A DNA stretch of 64,000 bases from CAVPDA01 sp963702495 (GTDB lineage Bacteria; Pseudomonadota; Gammaproteobacteria; Burkholderiales; Rhodocyclaceae): contig CAVPDA010000023.1 in the NCBI GenBank assembly GCA_963702495.1, forward strand, positions 35,987 through 99,986, in the 5' to 3' direction. Made by a program: the position numbers and the translations under genes. Numbering within the stretch: position 1 is the first letter of the stretch; each line of letters opens with the position of its first letter. Below the pieces are notes generated by a model that did no database searches, was not told where the DNA came from, and worked only from the letters and a program-made list of their open reading frames with translations. Below are positions 37,953 to 46,657 of this stretch, in pieces.

Positions 37953-40832
37953 ATGGTGAAGAGTTGCAGTTACGGCAGCGGACTCGGCTCCGCTGCACCT
38001 CCGTTCAGGACGTGGCGCTGGCTTGCCGCGTGCCTCGTTCTCGTTGCCGAACTCGCCTTCCCGGCGGGGTTCTCCCTGTTTTTCGAGGGGGGCGCCGGGG
38101 GTGCGAACCAAGCGGTGCGAATTCCCTATGGCGGCAGCACCTCGTTCTTCAACTTCGGCGGAGCGTTCACCATCGAGTTCTGGATCAGGGCGCCGGCCGG
38201 GGAGAACACAGGCGTTCTGAGCGCCGGACTCGACGGATGGCGTACCGGCAACGTCATCATCGACCGGGACTCCGGCAGCCCGGGGGACAATCCCCGCTTC
38301 GGTGTCTCCCTGACCGAGGGGCGGGTCAGCTTCGGTGTGGCGAGCGGCACGACCGGCGCCACCGTCACCAGCACACGCCGGGTTGACGACGGGGCATGGC
38401 ATCACGTTGCGGTGACGCGGGACGACCAGCCGCCGGGAACGCTGCGCATCTTTGTCGATGGAGCGCTGCAGGCAACCGGCGCCGGTCCGGTCGGTTCGAT
38501 CCTTTACATCGCGCCGAATCCGATTCCCTTCCCGCTTTCGGACCCTTTCCTCTTTGTCGGCGGGCCCAAGAGCGGACTGACCCCGAATCCCCGGCTGGCC
38601 TTTCGCGGCTGGCTCGACGACGTACGCATCAGTCCGATCGTGCGCTACGGCAGCGGCGGCTACACCCCGTCCTCCCTGCCGGCCCAGAGCGATCCGGTGA
38701 CGCTGGCGCTGTTCGGCTTTGATGAAGGCGGCGGTACGAGCGTAGTGGCGTTCGGCGGCGGCGCCATCGAACCCCTTGGCGCGATCCGCGTTCCGGCGCC
38801 GTCGGCCAACGCTTCCTGGTCCACCGATACGCCTTTCGCGCTCGCTGCGCCCGCCCTCGCCCTGCAACCGCTCGTCGGCGGGCTCAGTTCCCCGGTCGAG
38901 ATGGTGCCGGATGGCCGGGGCAGTCTCTTGATCGTGGAACAGACCGGGCGCGTCCGTGTGTTCCGCAACGGTCTGATCCTGGCGCAACCCTATCTCGATC
39001 TGACCGCAGCCGTGGTCTTCGGCGGAGAGCAGGGACTGCTGGGACTGGCTCTCGATCCGAACTACGCCCAGAACGGACGCATCTACGTCAACTACACGCG
39101 CGCCGGCGATGGTGCCACGGTCATCGCGCGCTACACGCGTGCGGCGGCAGACCCCGACCGTGTCGATCCGGCTTCCGCACAAGTGTTGCTGACGGTGCCG
39201 CAGCCCTTCGCCAATCACAACGGCGGCAAGCTCGCGTTCGGTCCCGACGGCTTCCTGTACGTCGGACTGGGCGACGGCGGATCGGGCAACGATCCGAGCA
39301 ATTTCGCCCAGAATCCGGCCTCGCTGCTTGGGAAGATGCTGCGCATCGACGTCAGCGGCAGTGGGGGCTACGCCATACCTTCGACGAATCCGTTTGTCGC
39401 GGCCTCTGGAGTGCTCCCGGAAATCTGGGCCAGCGGCCTGCGCAATCCGTGGCGCTTCAGCTTCGACCGGATCAGCGGCGACCTCTTCATCGGCGACGTC
39501 GGACAAAGTGCGAGGGAGGAAGTCGATTTCCAGCCGGCGACCAGCGGCGGCGGGGAAAACTACGGCTGGCGGGTGATGGAGGGAACGCTGTGTACCGGGC
39601 TGGGCGGCGGTCCCGCCTGCAACGATCCGGCGCTTACCCTGCCGATCGCCGAGTACGACCATACCCTGGGATGCGCGGTGACGGGCGGGTTCCGCTACCG
39701 CGGCACCCGCATCGATCCGCTGCGCAGCCAGTATCTCTATGCGGATTTCTGCAACGGACGGATGTGGGGCGCAAGCCGCACCGGGCCGGGCTGGGCGAGC
39801 CAGGTGCTGATGGAGTCGGGGATCCTGGTCAGCGCCTTCGGCGAGGAACCGAGCGGCGAGTTGATGGTCGCCGACTACGGCAGCGGTACGCTGTTCCGCC
39901 TCGTCGGCCTGGATAGCGATGCCGACGGCCTTCCCGACTGGTGGGAACAGCGCTTCTTCGGCACCGCGGTGGCTGGCGCTGCGGCACTCGACGGCGACGG
40001 CGACGGCTTTACCAACCTGCAGGAGTTTCTCGCCCGAACCAGTCCGATCGATCCGGGCGATTTCCCCAGGAATCAGATCTTCTCCGCCGTGCTGCCCGGC
40101 AGTCGCTCGGCGACCGTCGGATCGGCGGTGACGGTTTTCGGAGCGGTCGTAAATCCCAGCAGCACTTCCGCATCCGCGTGCGACGTTACGGTCGACCCCG
40201 GCGTACCGGTGAGCTTGGCCTATCAGGCCACCGATCCCGCCACCAACCTCGTTACCGGGACGCCCAACACGCCGCTGAATATCGCTGCCGGACAATTCCA
40301 GAGCTTCGTCGTCGCGCTGACGCCGACTGCGGCATTTGCGCCGACTGACATTCCCCTGAATTTCCGCTGCGCCTCTCACGGAGCGGCCCTCGTCATGCCC
40401 GGAGTTAACACGGTACTGCTGGCCGCTGCGGCCACCGCTGCGCCGGACGTCATCGCGATCGCGGCGACCGTGTCCGGCGACGGCGTGGTCGCCGTGCCGG
40501 GCAGCGGCGGCGCGGCGGCCTTCGCCGCCGCCACGGCGAACGTCGGCAGTGCGGATACCATCACCGTGACGGCGGACTCGGGAGGAGCAGGGCTGTCGCT
40601 GGAGTTGAACGTATGCGAGACGGTGACCGCCACCGGCGCATGCAAGAGCCCCCCGGCGCCGCAAGTGGCGCTGCAGATCGCCGCCGGCGAGACGCGTTCC
40701 TTCGGCGTTTTCCTCCGGGCAACCGGCCCGATACCATTTCGGCCGGCCGCCAACCGGGTTTACCTTCGACTGCGCGATTCCGGCGGTCTGGTTCGGGGCG
40801 TAACGAGCGTCGCCGTCACCACCCAGCGGTAG
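37953..40832 (+). CDS. LamG + sugar-dehydrogenase (GSDH) fusion with novel C-terminal module
   Basis: A 959-residue exported protein with four parts. Residues 40-245 are a LamG/concanavalin-like lectin domain (FTIEFWIRAP, DGAWHHVAVTRD). Residues 285-640 are a soluble aldose-dehydrogenase/GSDH beta-propeller of the PQQ type, with the catalytic-His region FANHNGGKLAFG and YVGLGDGG. Residues 645-690 hold thrombospondin type 3-like Ca-binding repeats (DSDADGLPDWWE, DGDGDGFTNLQE). Residues 709-959 are the shared module. It probably binds and oxidises sugars or polysaccharide at the surface. PQQ use is from family knowledge only. Confidence 0.85.
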   Translation: MVKSCSYGSGLGSAAPPFRTWRWLAACLVLVAELAFPAGFSLFFEGGAGGANQAVRIPYGGSTSFFNFGGAFTIEFWIRAPAGENTGVLSAGLDGWRTGNVIIDRDSGSPGDNPRFGVSLTEGRVSFGVASGTTGATVTSTRRVDDGAWHHVAVTRDDQPPGTLRIFVDGALQATGAGPVGSILYIAPNPIPFPLSDPFLFVGGPKSGLTPNPRLAFRGWLDDVRISPIVRYGSGGYTPSSLPAQSDPVTLALFGFDEGGGTSVVAFGGGAIEPLGAIRVPAPSANASWSTDTPFALAAPALALQPLVGGLSSPVEMVPDGRGSLLIVEQTGRVRVFRNGLILAQPYLDLTAAVVFGGEQGLLGLALDPNYAQNGRIYVNYTRAGDGATVIARYTRAAADPDRVDPASAQVLLTVPQPFANHNGGKLAFGPDGFLYVGLGDGGSGNDPSNFAQNPASLLGKMLRIDVSGSGGYAIPSTNPFVAASGVLPEIWASGLRNPWRFSFDRISGDLFIGDVGQSAREEVDFQPATSGGGENYGWRVMEGTLCTGLGGGPACNDPALTLPIAEYDHTLGCAVTGGFRYRGTRIDPLRSQYLYADFCNGRMWGASRTGPGWASQVLMESGILVSAFGEEPSGELMVADYGSGTLFRLVGLDSDADGLPDWWEQRFFGTAVAGAAALDGDGDGFTNLQEFLARTSPIDPGDFPRNQIFSAVLPGSRSATVGSAVTVFGAVVNPSSTSASACDVTVDPGVPVSLAYQATDPATNLVTGTPNTPLNIAAGQFQSFVVALTPTAAFAPTDIPLNFRCASHGAALVMPGVNTVLLAAAATAAPDVIAIAATVSGDGVVAVPGSGGAAAFAAATANVGSADTITVTADSGGAGLSLELNVCETVTATGACKSPPAPQVALQIAAGETRSFGVFLRATGPIPFRPAANRVYLRLRDSGGLVRGVTSVAVTTQR

Positions 40833-41080
40833 GCCGGGTGTAGACTGCCGGCAGTCGATGCCGCCGTCCGCCTGAACCTCCAGGGGCGGCGGCGGCTTGA
40901 CTTTGGCGCGTCCCCCTGCACGTCCCCGCGCGGGTAGCGGAGAGTGCGGCCTGGAATCGCGCAAGATCGCGGCCGCGCGGCCGATAATGGGTCGGGCGAC
41001 CTGGAACGTGGGTGAGCGCCGTCATCCGGGCCAGCGACCTCTGGGTATCGACTGCCTGTCTCCCTTCCGGGATGCCACCG

Positions 41081-41677
41081 ATGAAATCATTCCCCCATCG
41101 TTTCCTGCGGCAAAGCGCGGTCGTTCTCGCCATCCTCGGTCTGATCGGCAACCTGACCGGTGCGTGCCTGGCCGCTTCCTTCGAACGCAAGGACCGCCGC
41201 GTCCTCGCCGCTGAGGCGGACACCATCGTCGTCGGGCGCATTCGTGAGCAGCAAAGCCGTCGCCTCCCGGCGGGCTTGATCGTCACCGACTTCACGATCG
41301 AGGTGGATCAGAGGATCAAGGGCTCCGGCACCGGACCGACCGAAGTGATCACCATGGCCGGCGGGACGGTCGGCGCCGAGTCCCAGGACATCGTCGGTTT
41401 CCCGAAACTCATTGCGGGCGCGAAGTACGTGCTGTTCATCGGCCGACAGCGTGCCGCGGTGGTGCCGTTCGTCGGCGGCCATCAGGGCCTGTACCGAATC
41501 GAGCGCGACCCCGACACGCAGGAAGACGTCGTCGCGGACGCATCCGGCATCCGGATTGCCGAAGAGGCCGCCGCCGCTTCCAGCCCGGGGCCGGAAGCGG
41601 CAGGAAAGGCCGGCCGGCGCGGCAGGTTGCGTCTGAGTGACTTCGTCTCGGACATCCGCCAATCCCTGGAACGTTGA
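41081..41677 (+). CDS. Small secreted protein preceding the matrixin protease
   Basis: A 198-residue protein. The signal peptide ends GACLAA-SFERK. The middle region (ADTIVVGRIREQQS, VDQRIKG, VITMAGGTVG, AGAKYVLFIG) resembles small secreted beta-rich proteins that often accompany matrixin-like proteases. I know of no assigned function. The C terminus is Ala- and Arg-rich. It precedes the protease by 15 bases on the same strand, so cotranscription is likely; a propeptide- or inhibitor-like role is only a guess. Confidence 0.7.
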   Translation: MKSFPHRFLRQSAVVLAILGLIGNLTGACLAASFERKDRRVLAAEADTIVVGRIREQQSRRLPAGLIVTDFTIEVDQRIKGSGTGPTEVITMAGGTVGAESQDIVGFPKLIAGAKYVLFIGRQRAAVVPFVGGHQGLYRIERDPDTQEDVVADASGIRIAEEAAAASSPGPEAAGKAGRRGRLRLSDFVSDIRQSLER

Positions 41678-41692
41678 ACGACCTCTCGACGC

Positions 41693-43267
41693 ATGGCTGC
41701 GAACATGTCCGCGAAATCCGGTCTGCGCTGCGCTTCATCCGCACGACTCCTCCGTGACCTGATCGAGAGCAGCGCTCAGCTTGTCCTGCGGGCATGCCGG
41801 CCGGCGCGGAGCGAAGGCGGGTCGGGCAGGGACCTGCGTTTGTCCTTGGCGGCGGCCGCGTTCGCACTGGCTGCGGTCGACGCGGCCATGGCATTCAGTC
41901 TGCGGCCGACTCCGCCGCGCAACCGGCTCACGATGAACCTGCTGCTCGGGGAGACGCCGAAGACGTTCATCGATCCCGGTCCGAATACCTGGAACGAGGC
42001 GGCGATACAGGCCCTGCAGGGCTGGGACGGCGTCGGCATCGGCGACCCGCGCGATCCGATCTTCTTTTCCTGGCGCGGCGGGCCGGGAGAGGTGAGCCCT
42101 GCGACAACGTACGCCGATCCCTGCTCCTTCGACGGCGTCAGTGCCGTCGTGTTCATGGCGAGCTACTGCGGTCTGCCTTTCGGCGAGGCCATCGCCATCA
42201 CCATTTCGCGTTCGATCGTGGAGGCGACCACTACCCGCACCGTCGAGACGGACGTCATTTTCGATTCCTCCCGCGATTGGAATGTCTATTCCGGTCCGAT
42301 CCAGGCAAGCGAGTCGGGGGGGGCGTTGCTCGACCTGCGCCGGGTTGCGCTGCACGAATTTGGCCACGCGGCCGGCCTGAGCCACCCGGACGATGTCGGA
42401 CAGACGGTCTCTGCCATCATGAACAGCCATATCACGACGATCGAAACGACCCAGGGCGACGATATCGCCGGCGCGCATGCCGTCGCGTGGTCGGCTGCGC
42501 CCACCCAGGCGCTCTTCTCATCCCTCCTGCCGACCAGCCGCTCGGTGACGGTGGGTACTCCCGCCACCGTATTCGCCACCATCATCAACGGCGGCACCGA
42601 CGTGGCGGTCGATTGCGGAATTTCGCTCGGCAGTGCGATTCCCGCGAGCCTTGCGTACCAGACCACCGATCCGGCCACGAACCAGGTCGTCGGAACGCCC
42701 AACGCGCCGGCCAGCCTCGCTCCCGGCCAGTCCCAGAGCTTTGTGCTTGCGGTGAACCCCAACGCAGCCTTCGCCGCCACCGACGTAAGCTTCAACTTCG
42801 ATTGCGCCAACAACACTCCGGCGACCGTGCTGAGCGGAGTCAATACCCTGCTGCTGTCAGGCAACGATGCGCCTGTCCCGGACGTGATCGCGCTGGTTGC
42901 GACGGCCTCCAATGACGGCATCGTCAATGTTCCCGGCAGCAACGGAACCGGGGCATTCGCGGTGGCTTCCGCCAACGTCGGAGCAGGCGGCGACATCGCG
43001 GTGAGCGCGGATACCGGCGCAACGCCGCTGCCGCTGAACCTGAGCGTGTGCCGGACCAATCCCGCGGACGGCCGCTGCCTTCAGCCGGCGGCCGCGTTCG
43101 CGTCGATGACGATCGGCGGCGGCGATACGCCCACCTTCGCCGTCTTTCTGGAGGGCGGAGGCACGGCGGTTCCGTTCGATCCGGCCCGCAATCGCGTATT
43201 CGTGCGCTTTCGCGATGCGAGCGGCGCCGTGCGCGGTGCGACCAGCGTCGCCGTGCGAACCCTGTAA
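41693..43267 (+). CDS. Matrixin-type metalloprotease with novel C-terminal module
   Basis: A 524-residue exported protein. A long N-terminal segment leads to a hydrophobic signal (LSLAAAAFALAAVDAAMA). Residues about 75-270 form a metzincin zinc-protease domain with HEFGHAAGLSHPD (the HExxHxxGxxH zinc site, about residues 222-234) and a downstream Met-turn candidate (AIMNSH). Residues 275-524 are the shared C-terminal module. Catalytic residues are complete. No clear cysteine-switch propeptide is seen. A later start may be used, since the signal is preceded by about 50 residues. Confidence 0.85.
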   Translation: MAANMSAKSGLRCASSARLLRDLIESSAQLVLRACRPARSEGGSGRDLRLSLAAAAFALAAVDAAMAFSLRPTPPRNRLTMNLLLGETPKTFIDPGPNTWNEAAIQALQGWDGVGIGDPRDPIFFSWRGGPGEVSPATTYADPCSFDGVSAVVFMASYCGLPFGEAIAITISRSIVEATTTRTVETDVIFDSSRDWNVYSGPIQASESGGALLDLRRVALHEFGHAAGLSHPDDVGQTVSAIMNSHITTIETTQGDDIAGAHAVAWSAAPTQALFSSLLPTSRSVTVGTPATVFATIINGGTDVAVDCGISLGSAIPASLAYQTTDPATNQVVGTPNAPASLAPGQSQSFVLAVNPNAAFAATDVSFNFDCANNTPATVLSGVNTLLLSGNDAPVPDVIALVATASNDGIVNVPGSNGTGAFAVASANVGAGGDIAVSADTGATPLPLNLSVCRTNPADGRCLQPAAAFASMTIGGGDTPTFAVFLEGGGTAVPFDPARNRVFVRFRDASGAVRGATSVAVRTL

Positions 43268-43563
43268 GGGAACCTGGGCGACCGTCCGATTCCGATTGCG
43301 GGTAGTTTGGGCAGGTCGAGTCTCCCCCGCGTCACGTCCGTGTTGCATCCGCGCAACTGACGGTAGCCTCCCCGTTCGATTCACGACCAATTACATTTGG
43401 ATAACCGGGCAGTTGGCCGGACAATCCAGGGCAGCAGGTCGCATCCCCACCCCGTTCCGGGGTGAAGCCGATAGCCGTCGATTGGCCGATGCGGCAGACA
43501 CCGGGGCGCAGGGCGGACGATATCGCCCAGACCGGATCCGCTCTCCAGGGAGGAAGAAGCCAC

Positions 43564-44547
43564 ATGATGGGAAGCAAGAAAAACCGCCTGTTCGGGCTGC
43601 TGCCAGTTTTGGTCCTGGCCCTCGGCGCATTCGTCGCCAGCCCTGCCCACGCCGCCGAGGAACCAGGTGGCGACAAACCGTCACGCAACACGGATCTGGT
43701 TCTCAAGGGCGATGCGGTATGCACCAGTTGTCACGACGAGACCGAAGCGTATCCGGTCCTGTCCATCGGCAAGACCCGCCACGGCGTCGTCGCCGATGCC
43801 CGGACTCCCAGCTGCACCGGCTGCCATGGCGAGAGCAAGGCGCACCTCGACAAGCCCAAGGGGGTACGCGTAGCACCCAAGCCGGACATCGTCTTCGGCA
43901 AGCGCACGGCGACGCCGGTCGAGCAGCAGAACGAAACCTGCATTGCCTGCCACAAGGGAGGCAAGCACATTCATTGGGCCGGCAGCACGCACCAGGCGCA
44001 TGACGTAGCCTGCACTTCCTGCCACCAACTGCATGTCGCCCACGATCCGGTGCGCGACAAGCTCACCCAGTCCGAAGTCTGTTTCACCTGCCACAAGGAG
44101 CAGCGGGCCCAGATCAGCCGGCCTTCGCGCCATCCCGTCAAGGAGGGGAAGGTGGCCTGCTCGGATTGCCACAACTCGCACGGCGGCGCCGGTCCGATGC
44201 TGATGGTGCGGGACAGCGTCAATGAGACCTGCTACACCTGCCACATGGAGAAGCGCGGCCCCTTCGTCTGGAACCATCAGCCGGTGACCGAGGACTGCTC
44301 CATCTGCCACAACCCGCACGGCACGACCGCCGACAATCTGCTCAAGGTCCGCGCCCCCTTCCTTTGCCAGCAATGCCATGAGCCCACCGGTCACAGGGGC
44401 GGCATTCCCAGCGTCACCGGCCTCAGCAGCTTCAGCACAAGCGGTCGGGGCGCCACCCTGGCGCGCTCCTGCATGAATTGCCATACCCAGATCCACGGCA
44501 GCAACAACCCGGCGGACGGTGCCGCCGGCCGGATCTTCCAGCACTGA
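43564..44547 (+). CDS. Periplasmic decaheme cytochrome c (DmsE/MtrA/MtoA family)
   Basis: A 327-residue exported protein. The signal peptide ends PAHAA-EEPG. Ten CxxCH motifs are present (CTSCH, CTGCH, CIACH, CTSCH, CFTCH, CSDCH, CYTCH, CSICH, CQQCH, CMNCH), spaced as in MtrA, MtoA and PioA. These proteins thread an outer-membrane barrel and pass electrons between the periplasm and the cell surface. GGAGGAAG lies before the ATG pair at 43564/43567. The MtrB/PioB porin gene follows 13 bases after the stop, so they form one operon. Whether electrons go out (metal reduction) or in (Fe(II) oxidation) is not shown by the sequence. Confidence 0.93.
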   Translation: MMGSKKNRLFGLLPVLVLALGAFVASPAHAAEEPGGDKPSRNTDLVLKGDAVCTSCHDETEAYPVLSIGKTRHGVVADARTPSCTGCHGESKAHLDKPKGVRVAPKPDIVFGKRTATPVEQQNETCIACHKGGKHIHWAGSTHQAHDVACTSCHQLHVAHDPVRDKLTQSEVCFTCHKEQRAQISRPSRHPVKEGKVACSDCHNSHGGAGPMLMVRDSVNETCYTCHMEKRGPFVWNHQPVTEDCSICHNPHGTTADNLLKVRAPFLCQQCHEPTGHRGGIPSVTGLSSFSTSGRGATLARSCMNCHTQIHGSNNPADGAAGRIFQH

Positions 44548-44560
44548 GGGGGAGCGGAAA

Positions 44561-46585
44561 ATGAAAAAGATGTTGGCCCCGGCCCGGATGATCCGGCTCA
44601 CGGCAATCGCTTTCGCGCTGCTCGCTGCCTTCGGCCCGGTGCATGCGGAGGAGGCCGCGCAGGCGGTCGAACGGCTGACCAAGCCGGAAAGCACGGTGCA
44701 GTTCGGAGCCGGTTATGTCGACCAGGACAACCAGCGCTTCGGGCAGTACACCGGCCTGCGCGAGGCGGGCGTGTATGGCATCGCCGATCTGGACTTGGTG
44801 CGACGACTGGGCGAGACGGGCACCGAGCTTCGCCTCACCGGCCGCAATCTCGGGCTCGCCGACGGGGAGGCCCGCTTCGAGCACCGGCGCCAGGGCGACT
44901 GGGGATACTTCATCGAGTTCGGCCAGACGCCCGACTACAGTCCCTACATGGTGAACACGCGGCTCACGGGAATCGGTGGCACCTCCCAGACCGTGAATGG
45001 CGCGTCGAGTGGCCAGGACGTGCAGTTGAAGACGGTGCGCAAGACCGCCACCCTCGGCTTCGAAAAGCTGCTGCCGGCCGGTTTCGACGTCCAGGTTCGC
45101 TTCCGCAACGAGGACAAGGACGGGTCGCGGCTGTTCGGCCAGGGCGCGCTGGGACGCATCAATTTCCTGACGGAACCGATCGACAGCACTACCCAGCAAC
45201 TCGAAGCCACGGTCGGCTATACCGGGGAAGCGCTGCAACTGTCCGGTGGCTATTACGGGACTTCCTACAACAATCACGACACCCGCCTCGACGTCACGGG
45301 CGGAATTGCAGGCCTGACGCCGCTCGCCCTGCCGCCGGGCAACGAATCGCACCAGTTGTTTCTGTCCGGCGGTTACAGTTTCACGCCGTCCACGCGCGCG
45401 ACGTTCAAGGTGGCCTACAGCCGTGCGACGCAGGACGATGCGTTCATCGTACCGGCGGCGAGCACGGTCGGGCGCAGCGCTCTGGGGGCGCGCGTTGACA
45501 CCACTCTGGTGCAGGCCGGACTGACGGCGCGGCCCCTGCCCAAGCTCTCGCTGCGGGCTGACCTGCGGTACGAGGACCGGGACGACAAGACGCCGGTCGC
45601 CGCCTATTTCACATCGCCCGGGTCCCTGGCTACGACCAACGGCGAGAACACGCCCGATTCCCGCACCACGACCTCGGGCGTGCTGGAGGCCGGCTACCAG
45701 CTGCCGATGGGTTTCCGCGTCCTCGGCGGGATTGATATGTCGCAGCGCGATCGCAGCTATCCGGCCGTCCGTTCCGTCAGCTATCGCGACCAGACCGATG
45801 AGACGGCCTATCGGGTAGAACTGCGCCGCAGTCTTTCGGAAACGGCCACCGGATCCCTGTCCTACGCCCACAGCGAGCGCGACGGCTCGGACTACCTGCT
45901 CAACCTGCTGCTGAACGGATCCCTGGGAAGCAATCTGGTCAATCCCCTGAACCTCGCGGACCGCGAGAGAGACCGGATCCGGCTCACGTTGAACTGGACG
46001 CCGATCGAGGCGCTGTCGATCCAGTTCATGGCGGACGACGCCCAGGACGACTACAGTGGCCGCAGCCTGGGCCCGCGCGAGGGAAGCGCGAACCGCTATG
46101 CCCTGGACGCCACTTACGCCTTCAGCGAGGCTTGGCAGGCGAGTGCCTGGGCATCGTGGGATGAAACCCGCTCCAAGCAGTCGAGCCAGGACTCCGCACC
46201 CTTCGGCGCACTATGGAGCGGCGACCTGAGCGGCAGCGGCGATGCCTACGGCGTGGGAGTGCGCGGCAGGCTGACCAGCGCGCTGGACATCGGTGCCGAC
46301 TTCCAGTACTCCCACGACACCAACGAATACCGGCTGCAGGCCATCACGGGTGCGCCCCTGACCTCGCTGCCCGACACGTTCTACAAGCTCACCAGCCTGA
46401 AGCTGTTCGCCAAATATGCATTGCAGCCCAACGCGGGCGTCCGCGTTAACTACGAGTACAACCGCTTCAGCACCGACGATTGGACCTGGACCAGCTGGAC
46501 CTATTCCGACGGTACGCGGGTGACCGAGAGCCCGACGCAGAAGGTGAACTACATCGGTCTGTCCGGCTACTACCGGTGGTGGTAG
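44561..46585 (+). CDS. MtrB/PioB family outer-membrane porin
   Basis: A 674-residue outer-membrane beta barrel that sheathes the decaheme cytochrome. The signal peptide ends GPVHA-EEA. The mature protein is made of repeating amphipathic strands with Gly/aromatic turns and ends in aromatic residues (YYRWW), as barrel proteins do. The N-terminal strands (FGAGYVDQDNQRFGQYTGL) match the MtrB/PioB family. It lacks the CxxC seen near the N terminus of Shewanella MtrB, as is usual for PioB-like members. No dedicated MtrC/OmcA lipoprotein gene follows. Confidence 0.92.
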   Translation: MKKMLAPARMIRLTAIAFALLAAFGPVHAEEAAQAVERLTKPESTVQFGAGYVDQDNQRFGQYTGLREAGVYGIADLDLVRRLGETGTELRLTGRNLGLADGEARFEHRRQGDWGYFIEFGQTPDYSPYMVNTRLTGIGGTSQTVNGASSGQDVQLKTVRKTATLGFEKLLPAGFDVQVRFRNEDKDGSRLFGQGALGRINFLTEPIDSTTQQLEATVGYTGEALQLSGGYYGTSYNNHDTRLDVTGGIAGLTPLALPPGNESHQLFLSGGYSFTPSTRATFKVAYSRATQDDAFIVPAASTVGRSALGARVDTTLVQAGLTARPLPKLSLRADLRYEDRDDKTPVAAYFTSPGSLATTNGENTPDSRTTTSGVLEAGYQLPMGFRVLGGIDMSQRDRSYPAVRSVSYRDQTDETAYRVELRRSLSETATGSLSYAHSERDGSDYLLNLLLNGSLGSNLVNPLNLADRERDRIRLTLNWTPIEALSIQFMADDAQDDYSGRSLGPREGSANRYALDATYAFSEAWQASAWASWDETRSKQSSQDSAPFGALWSGDLSGSGDAYGVGVRGRLTSALDIGADFQYSHDTNEYRLQAITGAPLTSLPDTFYKLTSLKLFAKYALQPNAGVRVNYEYNRFSTDDWTWTSWTYSDGTRVTESPTQKVNYIGLSGYYRWW

Positions 46586-46657
46586 CCGCTCGCCCGCAAC
46601 GACCGGAGCCAGACGGGACACAACCAGGCAGCCCGGCACGTTCGGCACGGCCCGAAT

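Noticed and set aside
37935..40964. A 1009-codon frame opposite the LamG-dehydrogenase gene
   Set aside because: It is an antisense shadow. The plus-strand protein has a signal peptide and several domains.
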